From assembly GCA_030248225.1 (NCBI GenBank), contig JASANE010029188.1, positions 1 to 64,000 of the forward strand: 64,000 bases of DNA, read 5' to 3'. Under the pieces are notes generated by a model. That model had not been told where the DNA came from and made no database searches. It saw only the letters and a list, made by a program, of their open reading frames with translations. Shown here one piece after another: positions 23,611 to 34,630 of this stretch. The stretch comes from Trileptium ribeirensis. Taxonomy: Eukaryota > Nematoda > Enoplea > Enoplida > Thoracostomopsidae. How positions within the stretch are numbered: position 1 is the first letter of the stretch; every line of letters starts with the position of its first letter. Made by a program: the position numbers and the translations under genes.

Positions 23611-24417
23611 CCGGCAAAGTATATATAAATTAATATACATAGAATACCGATGTTCGCAATAAATTTCAAGTACTAAACTTGACCTGAAATATCAATTTAT
23701 ATTTTCATCTATAATAATAAAATTGTCATTTATAACATTTATAAAAATAACATAACTAATGGTTACGTTTATAACAACTTATTATAACATAGTAAGTTTT
23801 ATAGTTTACATCAAGTTAGAAAATTTTGCACTTTTTCTTGTTCTCTTAAGGCTTTCCTGCTCTGATTTCCAGGGAATACCCGCGCCAACTGAGACTTATT
23901 TAATAAAGCACACGACATGTTTTGGGAAATTATCAGAAGCGATGACATGATAAAAATGAGGAATATAAATCTTGGTTTTGTTCTTCGCTTTTTCCTTGAG
24001 TTCTAAAAATCATATAAACACTATAAATTTTCCAATTTCTAGATTCTTGCCTTTCTGTGGTGTATGTACAAAAACGTATATAAATTTACTGGCCAGCATG
24101 TATAACTGAATTTGTCGGAATTCGCCCACAAATGTTTTCGTCACACGATATACCACTCAGAACACAGTAAAAAAATTCACGTAGCCGAAACAATTCGATA
24201 CGATCAATTCCCATGTTTCTAATGATTTGGGATATTCACCTTTGACCCGGATCGCTGACGATATACCCGGAGATATCACGGCAGCAACCCGGAAGCCATG
24301 ATATAGAAACAAGGCTTGTACGTCGACATGAATACAATTGACGTTCGTGATCAAATCGTGGTGGCCCTGAAATAGGACAACACCGCGGCAGACTACAGTT
24401 CCAGAAGGCACCCCGAT
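23611..24417. other. Non-coding
   Basis: AT-rich. The end nearest 24400 may hold the 3' UTR of the minus-strand LINE that follows. A minus frame at 24157-24411 has no recognised motif. Confidence 0.45.
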
Positions 24418-25065
24418 GCATGGAGACGTAACTTGAACATCTTAATTGTTGGAGCTGACACCACCAGAAGTGTTATGTTCTTCTAGTTATTGACCACTCG
24501 ATAAGCAAACGAATAACAGGCACAGTCAAGGCGTGGATGGAGCTTTGGTCGTAGTTTATATATATGGCCTCGAAGACGATAATCAGTGTTCAATTCGAAC
24601 GAAGAAGTTACAGGGAAATCCATGCAGCCATGAATAGAGTTATACAGCAGAATAAAATCAGCACGAAGACGGCGAGTTTCAAGAGTTTACAATCCAAGAA
24701 CTCGCAAACGATTATGGTAAGAAAGTTCAGCAAGACCAAACACAAATTTAGTAGATCGTCGTTGTACCCGCTGGATAAGTTTAATGTTCTGGTAGTAAGG
24801 ACACCATGCACTACATGCATACTCTAAATGTGAGCGTATGAGGGAGCGATATAGCATTAAGAATATTTTTTTATTTAGTGTTTTAAACTACCATCTCATA
24901 CGCCACATGACATATTCTGCATGCTGGACTACATCTGAACAGTGTTGTGATGACTTAAGATCCTGAGTAATAATTACGCCAAAATCAATTATATCAAAAT
25001 GTGTCAATGAACTAGGTGTGTGTAGTCTGTAGAGTATGTGCGAAAAAAACACAGTAAATTCCGGA
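24418..25065 (-). pseudogene. LINE ORF2 C-terminus (CR1/jockey-like)
   Basis: On the minus strand the frames give the classic end of a LINE RT ORF: FGVIITQDLKSSQHC (family LGVxIxxDLKxxxxC), then LIRSHLEYACSAWCPYY (family VRPHLEYCxxxWxPYx), VQRRSTKFVFGL, LSYHNRLRVLGL, a stop, ETRRLRADFILLYNSIHG, LRGH and FAYRVVNN before a second stop. The ATG-started frame 24888-25076 covers the first block. It is a 5'-truncated copy with at least two stops and one frameshift, probably from a different family than the LINE at 7-8.7 kb. Confidence 0.75.
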
Positions 25066-26044
25066 AATTCCTGCAAATTAACGGATTTTACAGGACAGAA
25101 ATGAAATTAAAAATTTTTCCAAATTTTCCCGGGCGCGAGCACCCTGGATCCAACCTATACACCCACAACTCTACACTCTACACATTTAATCGTCAAAGTC
25201 GACAAAAAAGTTAAAACTGAACGAGTGGTACATACAAGCATAAATGTGAGACGCAGCTAGTATTAATCGTACCTGTTTCTCTTAGAAGAAACGAAAACCT
25301 GTACCAATGCGAAGGGCCCGCTTCTACACATATCAACGACACGACTTCTCCTAGAAGGCCGCTTTCTTCCAAGAGTTCTCTGTAGGCACTTTGCTAAATT
25401 TACAAATGCAAATGGACCACGCCTTAGCAAAAAAACAACGCTATAAATATTACAACAAATTGCACAACGGAATGCAGTACGGGTTAATTATCAAAAATGA
25501 AGCTAATTCTCGGTTTCGCCAAGATAAAAGTTTTGTTGAACCGTTACGTACCGCTCTCTACCTATATATTTAACGTTCTAAAACTGTACCTAAAATATTA
25601 ATAACGCTATAAGCCAGTCGGACATTTGTAACAAGCAAGGAAGTAGAAATTTCGAATTTTTGAATGCCCATTTCGATCCGAAACTTTTAAGAAGCATTTA
25701 ATTTAAAATTTTGTGTGGCCAAAATGACAAAATCGGCATCCATTCTGTGAGATTTAGGCCAAGAAATGATTGGAACTGCGGAAACACTAAGTAAGGTGCA
25801 CATTTATATTATATGACACATCGATGAAAAATACCGTAGAACAGGAATTTGTAATCAAACTAGAAACGAGTAATGTATGGCGTAAACAGAAAAGAAGTTC
25901 ATACACAGTTAAACGCTATTTAAAGAAAACCGTTGGAACTGCTTATCGCAGTTCAAGCTAATCCAATCTGAGCCAAAATGAGGTGAATTCTCGCTTAAAA
26001 GGATTTTGCGTAATAATCTGAGATTGTAAAGCAGGGCATTGTAT
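25066..26044. other. Non-coding, with a possible hAT-type tip
   Basis: TTTCCCGGGCGCGAGCACCC at 25126, followed by TGG, resembles a hAT-type tip reading CAGGGTGCTCGCG on the other strand (compare 60490 and 63130). The rest is unrecognised. Confidence 0.4.
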
Positions 26045-26385
26045 CATAGATGTACGAGGTCCGAAGCCCCAGGGCGGTATAGCCAGTGCTTCAGGGAGGG
26101 AGATGGGCTAGGATTAGCCAGTCGGCGGGAAATAATTTTCAAATTTATTTTGGACTGAAAATCGGAATATTTTGCCAGATTTCCCTGAGTTTTTACAATT
26201 ATTTTCCTCTGATTTTTGCCAAATTCACTCCATTTTTACCAAATGTTTTCACGCGCCTGTGACGATTGGGGGCGTGAGTTCGTGGCATCGCGGAGCCTCG
26301 GGGGATCAGGCTACCTCCCAGTGGAGATCGGCGACGCCCCGACGGCGGTGCGAGCCTCAGGGGAATAATCCCCTATAAGCACGTA
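26045..26385. repeat. GC-rich ends around an AT-rich core
   Basis: GC-rich blocks at 26060-26130 and 26265-26365 (CAGGGAGGGAGATGGGC on the left, GCCTCAGGGGAATAATCCCC on the right) flank T-rich DNA with TTTTGCCA repeats. It resembles 52080-52360 in layout and may be an undefined non-autonomous element. Confidence 0.3.
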
Positions 26386-27470
26386 TGGCATCGTAAGCTC
26401 TCTTACTTAAATTGGAGCAATCGGACTTCATCCTGGTGGTTCCACAACACGCGCTTGTCTTAGCTAAGCTCGTCTCTTTCGAAATCCGAGTTTGATCAAT
26501 ATTATTTCCACAACAAAAACTAAGATCACCCAGATTCCCACAGAAGCATAATACTAGAGACTTGTCGTGGCACAGTTTTTGCTATTTTTACCCCGTATTT
26601 TACGATATAAGCAATATACATGTGCGAAAACAGAAAAAATGCATACTGATATAAAAATATTCTTTGTGGTTATGTAAACAGCCGTTCTAACAAACCAGCC
26701 AGCCCAACTACACAGTATATATGTTTAAGTTTGATTAAGCACAGTCCTCTCTATAATGTTTAAATGATTATGATAAAACGATTGTTTCATTGTATTTCGG
26801 GTGTCTAGACCCATTTTAAAACCTATCTAGTCCCAAACATAGATAATCACCCTTACAACACATAATGCTCGATAACATGGAGCTTAACAAAATTACTCCA
26901 AATCACAAACATACCACCATTGGTTAAAAAGATATGGCCGATTTGGGGAATTAATAATCTCATGGGCCCCTCATAAAACCCAGAACATGGATAATACTGT
27001 AGCAACGCGTTATGCGTAACTACGTAGATCTTCAGCCGTTCCACAACCTGAGCCCAGTATCACCTTATATACGTATCCATCCCATCGGTGTCGATATATG
27101 ACTGTTTTCTTGTACTTCGGGTCTTGTGGGCTGTTTTATTGTACCTCGGGTCTTACGTGCTGTTTGAAACCCACATCAGACTCTTAATCTTGGACCCCAA
27201 AGATAGACCTAAATAAATGCTATATATAGCCGTATAGAGCCTGAATTTCTTTAAAATAAACCTCATTCGGCTAAAATATCTGCACCTTTTGCCGAATTAG
27301 TGCTATTCACTTCTTGTGTCGGATCCCTTTTTCACCCAACGTGAGCCTCTAGGGCGCACTTTTACAGCGCAGAAATTTTATAACCATTTTCGCGCATAAC
27401 AAAATGACAGATATCAAGATTTTCAATATCTAGCATGAGTTATTGTGAAAACTATTCTCTGTTGACACTT
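26386..27470. other. No gene recognised
   Basis: Non-coding. A short direct repeat (TTGTACTTCGGGTCTTGTGG and TTGTACCTCGGGTCTTACGT near 27110-27155) is visible. Confidence 0.45.
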
Positions 27471-27474
27471 AGGA

Positions 27475-28140
27475 CTTAATAAAAACGAATGATTACTGTA
27501 GACTATGGATTAAAAGCCATGTGTAGCCTGCGTGAGTCTTAACTTGTGATGGTATGTTTGAGAATTGAGGCGGTGTGATATAACTAAGGCGCAACACCAG
27601 TTCAGTGGTATAACTTAATTGTTGTCCGTGGCATTAAAGCAGAAGCTAAGTTTCACCCAAATAGTTTATTACACCAAATCCACACGATGTGTATTCACCA
27701 ACATGAATATTTAACACACATAAAAAGAAATGTACTTACATCAAGATAGATAGGGGAACACAGCAATAAACTCCGATTGAGGTTTGATTAGCGTAATTAC
27801 TCTTGACTCACCGACTGACAGGGAATTCTGAGCCTAATCTCAGCGTGTATACCACTTAAATAATCTTTTTCCCGGGCCAGAAACCTAGGAATTTCTCTAA
27901 ATCGATGTTTACACAGTCAAGAATTAGAAATTCTTGGAATTGAGAAATCCGCTCCCAAACTTAAACGAAAATTTGCGCGTTAGAGAATCTCTTTATATAT
28001 TCTCGGAATCCCTAACTCAAAACAAAATTTGGAAAATCCAGCAGAAATACACTTACATTTCCGGTAATGTAAGTGTAATAGTTAAGGCACCCAGTGGCTA
28101 CACTTAAATCCTATAGATACCTAAACTGTAGCCCTGACAC
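27475..28140. repeat. Dispersed repeat B, copy 1 (possible solo LTR)
   Basis: Shares with 38440-38990, in the same order and orientation, TTTCACCCAAATAGTTTATT, a CTTACAT block, a CTCCGATTG block, TTAAATAATCTTTT, TTCTTGGAATT, AAATCCGCTCCC and TAACTCAAAACA. Shared length is about 500 bp with many differences. Size and lack of coding would suit a long terminal repeat, but no TG..CA ends or primer-binding site could be fixed. Confidence 0.5.
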
Positions 28141-28985
28141 ACATATTTTAAAATTTTATATCGTTTTAAACTCTCTTAATCTTAATAATTTCGAGAACTA
28201 AATAAAATTCGTATTACTAAAAATGACCTAGGGGATGAGGTCCGTAACTCCTTAACGGGTGGGCCAAATGATGCCAAATTTGGTTTATATAATCTACAAC
28301 GTGCCCATGGCATTTGGCATCAAAATCCGCATATGCCCAAATAACCCCCTGTCCATAATTGCTTGACATTTGGCCACTGCATAAACATGTTGGAAATTTT
28401 ACAATTTTCAAAACACAAAGATTTTACATGATCACACACAATATTGAGAACCTATGCACACATGTTACACTACACAGACTATATGATGCTAAACAAAGCA
28501 TATACCATGCGTACACAAGGTGCAGGAACACATACAATACACATCACACAGTGGTGGTAAACAAACAGATATTGCACGCAGAGTAAACAGATGACGTAAA
28601 ACTTAGATTTCTATGAGAAATTCCCAGCAAACGTATTGTATCTTAGGCTTAGGCCTTACCAACCCTCGGGGCATGTTCACAGAGACGTTCAGGGCAGTTG
28701 TAAACCCAGAAAGGAGATTAATTTAACTAGTGAAGCTCGCTTGCGAGCCAGAAATCGAGTGGTGAGAACAATACCCCGAAGTCTGTTGTAGAAAGCACAC
28801 ACAAACAAAGCCTACACACAGTACGCAGGTGCAGCATTATAAAAAACCGTGAGTGATGAGTCATAGTTACGCCCGCCTCTTTTGATAGCCAACGTATGCA
28901 GTAGACAAAACATCATACAACGAGTACAAAAACAATGAACTAAGAATTTAATAATTCAATAAAACCCTACATTGGTCGTGAAAGA
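28141..28985. other. No gene recognised
   Basis: AT-rich DNA. The open frames (64-75 codons) show no motif. Confidence 0.45.
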
Positions 28986-28989
28986 GAAT

Positions 28990-29345
28990 TCAAACCAACA
29001 CTTGAGAAAAATCTCATTTTTCATACCAAGTATGAAGCAGAAGTGTGAAAAATATTTGCCACACAATACTCGTAATGAGCTTGTCGGCTCAGAAAACCCC
29101 ATTATATCCGACACTAAAACCAACAATAAACACACATTCAGGTGCTTTTCCCGCAACTTGTCACCAAAAATTTCGAAAACGCCATTTTTATGCCAAGTAG
29201 GAACCATAAGTGTAAAAAACATTTGCCCAACAATATTTTAAACACTTTCAATGAATTTATCTGCCCAGAAAACCCCATATAAGACCCTAAAAGCAACAAA
29301 AAACACACATTTAGGTGCATTTCCCACGACTTTTCACCAAGTATG
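28990..29345 (+). repeat. Tandem duplication, period about 170 bp
   Basis: AAGTGTGAAAAATATTTGCC (29041) recurs as AAGTGTAAAAAACATTTGCC (29208). CAGAAAACCCCAT followed by a CACACATT-AGGTGC block and TCACCAA occurs in both units. Open frames on both strands here come from the repeat. Confidence 0.7.
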
Positions 29346-29954
29346 AAATTTGGCACCAACCATAAGCTTATAGACTCCAGATTGGGAAGTAGTTGAAAAA
29401 CCTGTTATATATCATTGGAAAGCCCTGGTAAAGCTACATGGAATAGGTCTATTAGTTTGCGGATAACTCGTTTACTTATTGAGAAAATTCGCAAAAACTG
29501 GAGGAGGTGCCCGAAAAATGGGCCAAAATGACGTAATTTTGCCCCATAACTTTCCCAAGGGAAAAAATTCAAAAATCGGGCTCCGTCATTACACCTAAAT
29601 CGACCATTGCGGTTCTAATAAGCTATCTTGCATCAAAATCCGCCCAACCGTTATCGAGATCCAGGTGCGATACACACACAGACAGGACCTCCTCAACCCC
29701 CTCCAGAGCCAAAATTGAAAATTCTCGTCCACTCGATTTCAACTAAGATATGAAATAAATTCGTTCGTGTGAAGCGAAGTGAAGGGCTTTGGCCCGTCGT
29801 GTTTGGGGTTCACGACTTAATACGTCCCCCATAATCACATGAGAGAAATAGATCGTTACACAATGTCTCGGACCAATGATCAGAAATTTATAGAATACCT
29901 TCATTTATTTTTGTTTAGAACCATGTAAATCCATAATTTTATGATTGTCTAGCA
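29346..29954. other. Non-coding, old repeat 3' flank
   Basis: Contains TCTTGCATCAAAATCCGCCC, ACCGTTATCGAGATCCAGG and ACACACACAGACAG (29630-29690), a string type seen at the edges of old mobile elements in many animals. I cannot assign it to a family. Confidence 0.35.
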
Positions 29955-30303
29955 AAGACAGGCGATTGGAGACAGGGCTAAGTCTACTTTACGCTCCATG
30001 TGTTACAAGCACATTCAGTTTGGCGCAATTTATGCAAGGCTATATAGTGGAAGGCATTTTTGATCTAGGGTCCAAAAAGCGACACATTGATCGATAAATA
30101 AACATTATTAACCTTCTCAGTCTTTTCAGGCGTTCAGAGGCAGTAATGTCATCGCAATACATTAAGATTAATGTAAAAGTTATTTTTACTACATTTTAAG
30201 CCCACTGTACCTTCATTTCTTCCTTCATCTGTTTTAATATATACAAGTTTCGAAGACCAGGTTCCGGTTTCCGATTTAAATGGACGGTTTCGGTTATTTA
30301 CTG
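29955..30303 (+). mobile_element. hAT-like element, right-hand part
   Basis: From ACAGGCGATTGGAGACAGG to the tip CGGTTATTTACTG. Same orientation as the complete copy, left half absent. It is followed by the 12-bp perfect palindrome ATATACGTATAT and then the next copy. Confidence 0.65.
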
Positions 30304-30315
30304 ATATACGTATAT

Positions 30316-31912
30316 CAGGGAGTAACCAGAATTGTGGTTCCGGTTCCGACGAAAATCGTGTTGCGGTTCCGGCAAAAGGCAAAAACCATACCGGAACCAG
30401 AATTCCGGTTTTTAAATTTTTGACTGAAATTTTTCACATTTTTGATTCATCTGTGGTCCAAACATATGCAATATACACAATGATCAAGTTCCAATACAAC
30501 CAAACAAAAAAGATTAACTCAGCAAATCGCCGTGCAAATCGGAAGTAGGACACATAACTTCAGTAAGAATTTTTTATCTTAACCCTACAGAAGTTTGTTA
30601 GCAAAACAAAGCCAGCTCGATTCTTGTTATAGCTATTTTACACATTCACAAGTTTGCGAGGTATATTAGAATTACACCGGTCCAACTCGGTAAAAGAGTA
30701 TGGATAATTTAGATGTACTTAGCTGTCAGCTTGGCTAATATAAGTTGCGTCAAGCACCGCGATTGCGAACTTTGTAAATTAGCCCACATTGAAGTAAAGT
30801 AACATAATGTATAACAGAAACTGAGTTCTTGGCAACTAAACTGTATTGAAACTGTGCAAGAAGTATACATAAGAGTTTATCTCATTTATTGCATTCTCAT
30901 CAGTAAGTTATCATCATTATCATCTAGCCGACGGGCACTCGATGCCCAACGCTAGCCTAAACAATGTCTCTGATCACTGACTAGAAAATTATAGCTGGCC
31001 TGCACACAGTGGGGGTGGGCCCCCACTTTCCAAATCCCCCGTGTCCGCCCCCCACTCGGCCGAACCCCCATGTTCAACTAATTCCAGAAATTATTTATGT
31101 CTGAAAATTTGTGTTTTTTGTTTGCAAATTGTTGTTTAAACATTAAGTACCATTATTTATAATGATAAAATATCGTGTTTTAGCTTGAAAATACATTACC
31201 GGTAGTAAAAATGCATAAAAATATGTAGTATTTTCAAGCCAAATTTATCCCCCCGTTCTGGGCTCTCCAAAATGGGGGTGAGGGCCTGGCATTTTTAAGT
31301 TCCCCCTGGTTCGTACCCCCTGGCAAAATTTTGGGCTCCCCCGGTTCCTCCATCAAAAGCATTTTAGCAGTGTTTCTGACACGATTTTTAACCATTTTTT
31401 TCTTGGAAAATTGCCCTCTGGCAAAATCGGGCGCCCCTGGCAAAATTTTAAGCGAACGGAGTACCCAGCCGTTTTTAATTCTCCCCCGAGAATGAACATG
31501 GGGTGCCCAAAAGTCCCCCACTTTTCATCGGGGTTGTGGACAGGCCAGTATACATACATTCTCTTTTGTTTCTGCTAGAGCTATATAAACCATTAATTTC
31601 AAATTTCCTACAGAATAACATGCAACAAACGTAAGTGTACTAAAAGGAGGCGATTGGAGACAGAGTGAAGGTGTTTTGACTACGCTCCATGCAAGCATGT
31701 TTAGTTACAAGCACATTCAGTTTGACGCAATTTCAGCAAGGATGTATGCTGAAAGGAATTTTTTGCTATGGGGGTCCAAAAACCAACATATTGATCGACA
31801 AATAAACATTTAGCTTTCTCAGTTTCCTCAAAGTTTCAGAGAAGCAATAATGCATTCGCAATACAGTAACCTTAATGTAAAAGTTATTTTAACTCCGCCG
31901 TGCCTTCATTTA
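30316..31912 (+). mobile_element. hAT-like element with nested insertion
   Basis: Begins CAGGGAGTAACCAGAAT and follows the complete copy through TTCCAATACAACCAA and the AGTAAAGTAACATAATGT region, is interrupted at 30995-31548, and resumes with CAAACGTAAGTGTACTAAAA and GGCGATTGGAGACAGAG. It stops inside CCTTCATTT without its right tip, where an inverted copy begins. Confidence 0.65.
30995..31548. mobile_element. C-rich insert nested in hAT copy
   Basis: About 550 bp bounded by an imperfect inverted repeat (left CTGGCCTGCACACA, right end reversed CTGGCCTGTCCACA) and flanked by TATA on the left (one base offset) and right. Inside are the CCCCCTGGCAAAATTTT family blocks shared with 10008-10415. 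This is the best-bounded member of that family. Its open minus frames (95 and 68 codons) look like C-rich artefacts. Confidence 0.6.
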
Positions 31913-33013
31913 CCTGGTCTTCGAAATTTATATAGCAAAACTGATGAAGGAAGAAATTAAGGTATAGTCGATTTAAAATGCATTAAAAATAATTGTTACA
32001 TTAAACTTAATGTATTGCGATGGCATTATTGCCGTTCTGAAACTTTAAAGAGACTTATGAAGCTAATAATGTTTATTTATCGATCAATATGTCGTTTTAT
32101 TGGACACCCAGAGCAAACAATGCCTTCCACTATACACAATTACGTATACTGCGTCAAATTGAATGTGCTTACAACGCATGGAGCGTAAAATAAACACTTT
32201 CGCTCTGTCCGCATTCGCCTCCCTTTACTACAACGTTTCTTACATGTTGTGCTGTTGGAAACTTGAAATTATTGGTTTATATGATTCCTAGAAAAATTAA
32301 AAGATAAAAAGTAATTATCTGATCAGTGGTAAGAGACACTGCTTAGGATAGCCTTGGACAAACAGTGTCCGTCAGTTAGATGATAATGATGATAACTTTC
32401 TAATCAGAATGCTGAGACAGACTGTGATACTGCTCGCATATCTGATACTGATAGTTTCAATAAATACAGGTCATTGCCAAGAACGCAGTTTCTGGCTGCA
32501 TTGTAGATAACGTTACTTTACTTCAATTTCGCCAGATTTACAAAGTTTACAAGCGCACTGGCTGGCGTTGGACGCAATTTATATTAGCCAAGCATACGCT
32601 AAGTACTTCTACTTAAATCATACCCTGTTACCCAGTTGGACTGGTTTAATTCGAACGTAACCCGGAGACTTCTGAATGTGTAAAATAGTTGCTACAAGTA
32701 TCGACCTGGTTTTGATTTGTTAACAAACTATTGCAGGTTATTATGAAAAATTCCTACTGAAATTATATGTCCTACTTATGTTTCACATGGCAAATAGCTT
32801 AGTTAATATTTTCTTTTGAAAAGTTGTATTGGAGCTTGATCATTGTATAATATATATTACATATATGTTTGGATCAGAGATGAAGCAAAAATGTGAAAAA
32901 TTTCAAACAAAATTTTTAAACCGGAATTCCCGTTCCGGATTGGTTTTTGCCCTTTGTCGGAACCGCAACCAGAACACGGTTTTTACCGGAACCGGAATTC
33001 CGGTTACTCCTTG
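31913..33013 (-). mobile_element. hAT-like element, inverted copy
   Basis: Starts inside the right end (CTGGTCTTCGAAATTTATAT) and runs backwards through GATGAAGGAAGAAATTAAGG and CTTTCGCTCTGTCC to the tip CCGGTTACTCCTTG... With the preceding copy it forms an inverted dimer whose two outer ends are both the CCGGAATTCCGG-rich terminus. Confidence 0.65.
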
Positions 33014-33933
33014 ATATATATGTAGTAAAACAGATGAAGGAAGAAATGAAAGAACAGTGGATATAAAATGTAGTAAAATAGCTTTTACATTAACCTTAAT
33101 CTATTGCGATATTATTGTCTCTCTGAAATTTTTAAGTACTAAGGAGATTATTAAGTATTATTAAGTACTAAACTGAGGAAGCTAATAACTTTTATGTATC
33201 GATCAGTATGTCGTTTGTTGGATACTCTGAGCAAGGAATGTTTTCCACTATACGGCCTTGCGTAAATTGCGTCTGACTGTGTTTCCAACGCATGAAGCGT
33301 AGACTAAAAACTTTCGCTAAGTCTCCATCCGCCCCCCCCCCGCCTTGCTGGACATATCTTTGTCATATGTTATTCCGCAGGAAACTTCAAATTATTGGTC
33401 TATATGGTTCTAAAAGAAAATGGTCAGAGACAATTTCGCTATGGTTGGTTAACCAGTGCCCTACATCTATATAACGATGATTTTTGGTCAAAATGCTAAT
33501 GATACAACCCGTGTACTGCTCGCGCAGCTTCAATAAATACAGTTCATTACTAAGAATGCAGTTTCTGGCTGAGTTGCACATTGCTGTACTCCAATGTAGA
33601 CTGATAAGCAAAATTTACAAGTGCACCGGCTGGTGCTTGACGCAGTTTATGTTAGCAGTTTACATTGTATTAATAAACTCCTGCAGGGTAAAGGTGAAAA
33701 ATTCCCACTGAAATTATGTGTCGTACTTATATTTCAAAGGGCAATATGCTGAGTTAATTTTTTTCATTTGTGGGGTTGTCTTGGAATTTGATCATTGTGA
33801 ATATATTGCATGTTTGGACCACAGATGAAGCGAAAATTGTGGAAATGCTAAACAAAATTTTTTAACCCGGAATTCCGGTTCCGGTATGGTTTTTCCCTTT
33901 TGCCGGAACGGGAATTCAGGCTACTCCCTCCTG
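33014..33933 (-). mobile_element. hAT-like element, third copy in the cluster
   Basis: Begins abruptly at ATATATATGTAGTAAAACAG, without its own tip, right after the previous copy's end, and finishes at GGCTACTCCCTCCTG. The repeated head-to-tail joint suggests tandem or nested insertion, or template switching during repair. Confidence 0.6.
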
Positions 33934-34630
33934 CATTTCACTTTGGTACCTCTGTTATCTGTCTATTCCACAACAGCCTTTTCTCAATCGCTACTAAGCA
34001 GTTTATAAAACACAATGAGATAACGCTAGTCAATCAAACACTAGCATATTTATAATTTTTGAAGTAGGTACTCCTTATTCCTGAATTTTTAGCCATGCCA
34101 TTGTCCGACGGTTCCTACTTAGTATACTGTAAGAAACAATTGTTGCCAATTGAGTCTATCAGTTGACTTTCATATGCTTGAGAAAGAACAATTACGAAGC
34201 AATATCGTATATTTCACCTTACTGAAAATTGGGCGCTGTTTGGGCTGTGGGGATCAGCAAATGGTCGCACGCCGCTGAAATTGGTACCAATCAACTCACC
34301 TCGACGAGCTGAGTTCAAAAATACCACATACGACCACTTTCCGAAAAAAATTTTTTTCTTTTTTTCGGTTTTTACCCAATGGTCCCCACCTGTGAAATGT
34401 CACATGAAAATTTTGAAAAAAAATTTTTTTGCAAAATAGACATGATGCACCTAGGCCGATCCAGCATTACAGGAGAAACTCAATGGTATCATTCATATCG
34501 ATATATCTGGCCTCCCTCTGAAGTTATCCGCAACAGGTAACCACTTCGGAAGTAACCCTTTGGGAACGCTCGATTGATCAATTGATGAGTTATTTTCCAT
34601 TTTTTATATTTTATAGCATAATATTAAGCT
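33934..34630. repeat. Repeat D copy 2 and Merlin 5' flank
   Basis: 33970-34100 is repeat D in inverted orientation (GAGATAACGCTAGTC, CAAACACTAGCATATTTATA). About 34280-34430 has GGTACCAATCAACTCACCTC, an A/T run and ACCCAATGGTCCCCACC, which resemble 57320-57430 beside the Gypsy remnant. No coding signal. The Merlin left terminal repeat should lie here, but I could not define it. Confidence 0.4.

Noticed and set aside
31234..31559. 95- and 68-codon minus frames
   Set aside because: C-rich repeat family; the same reading is not kept in the copy at 10 kb.
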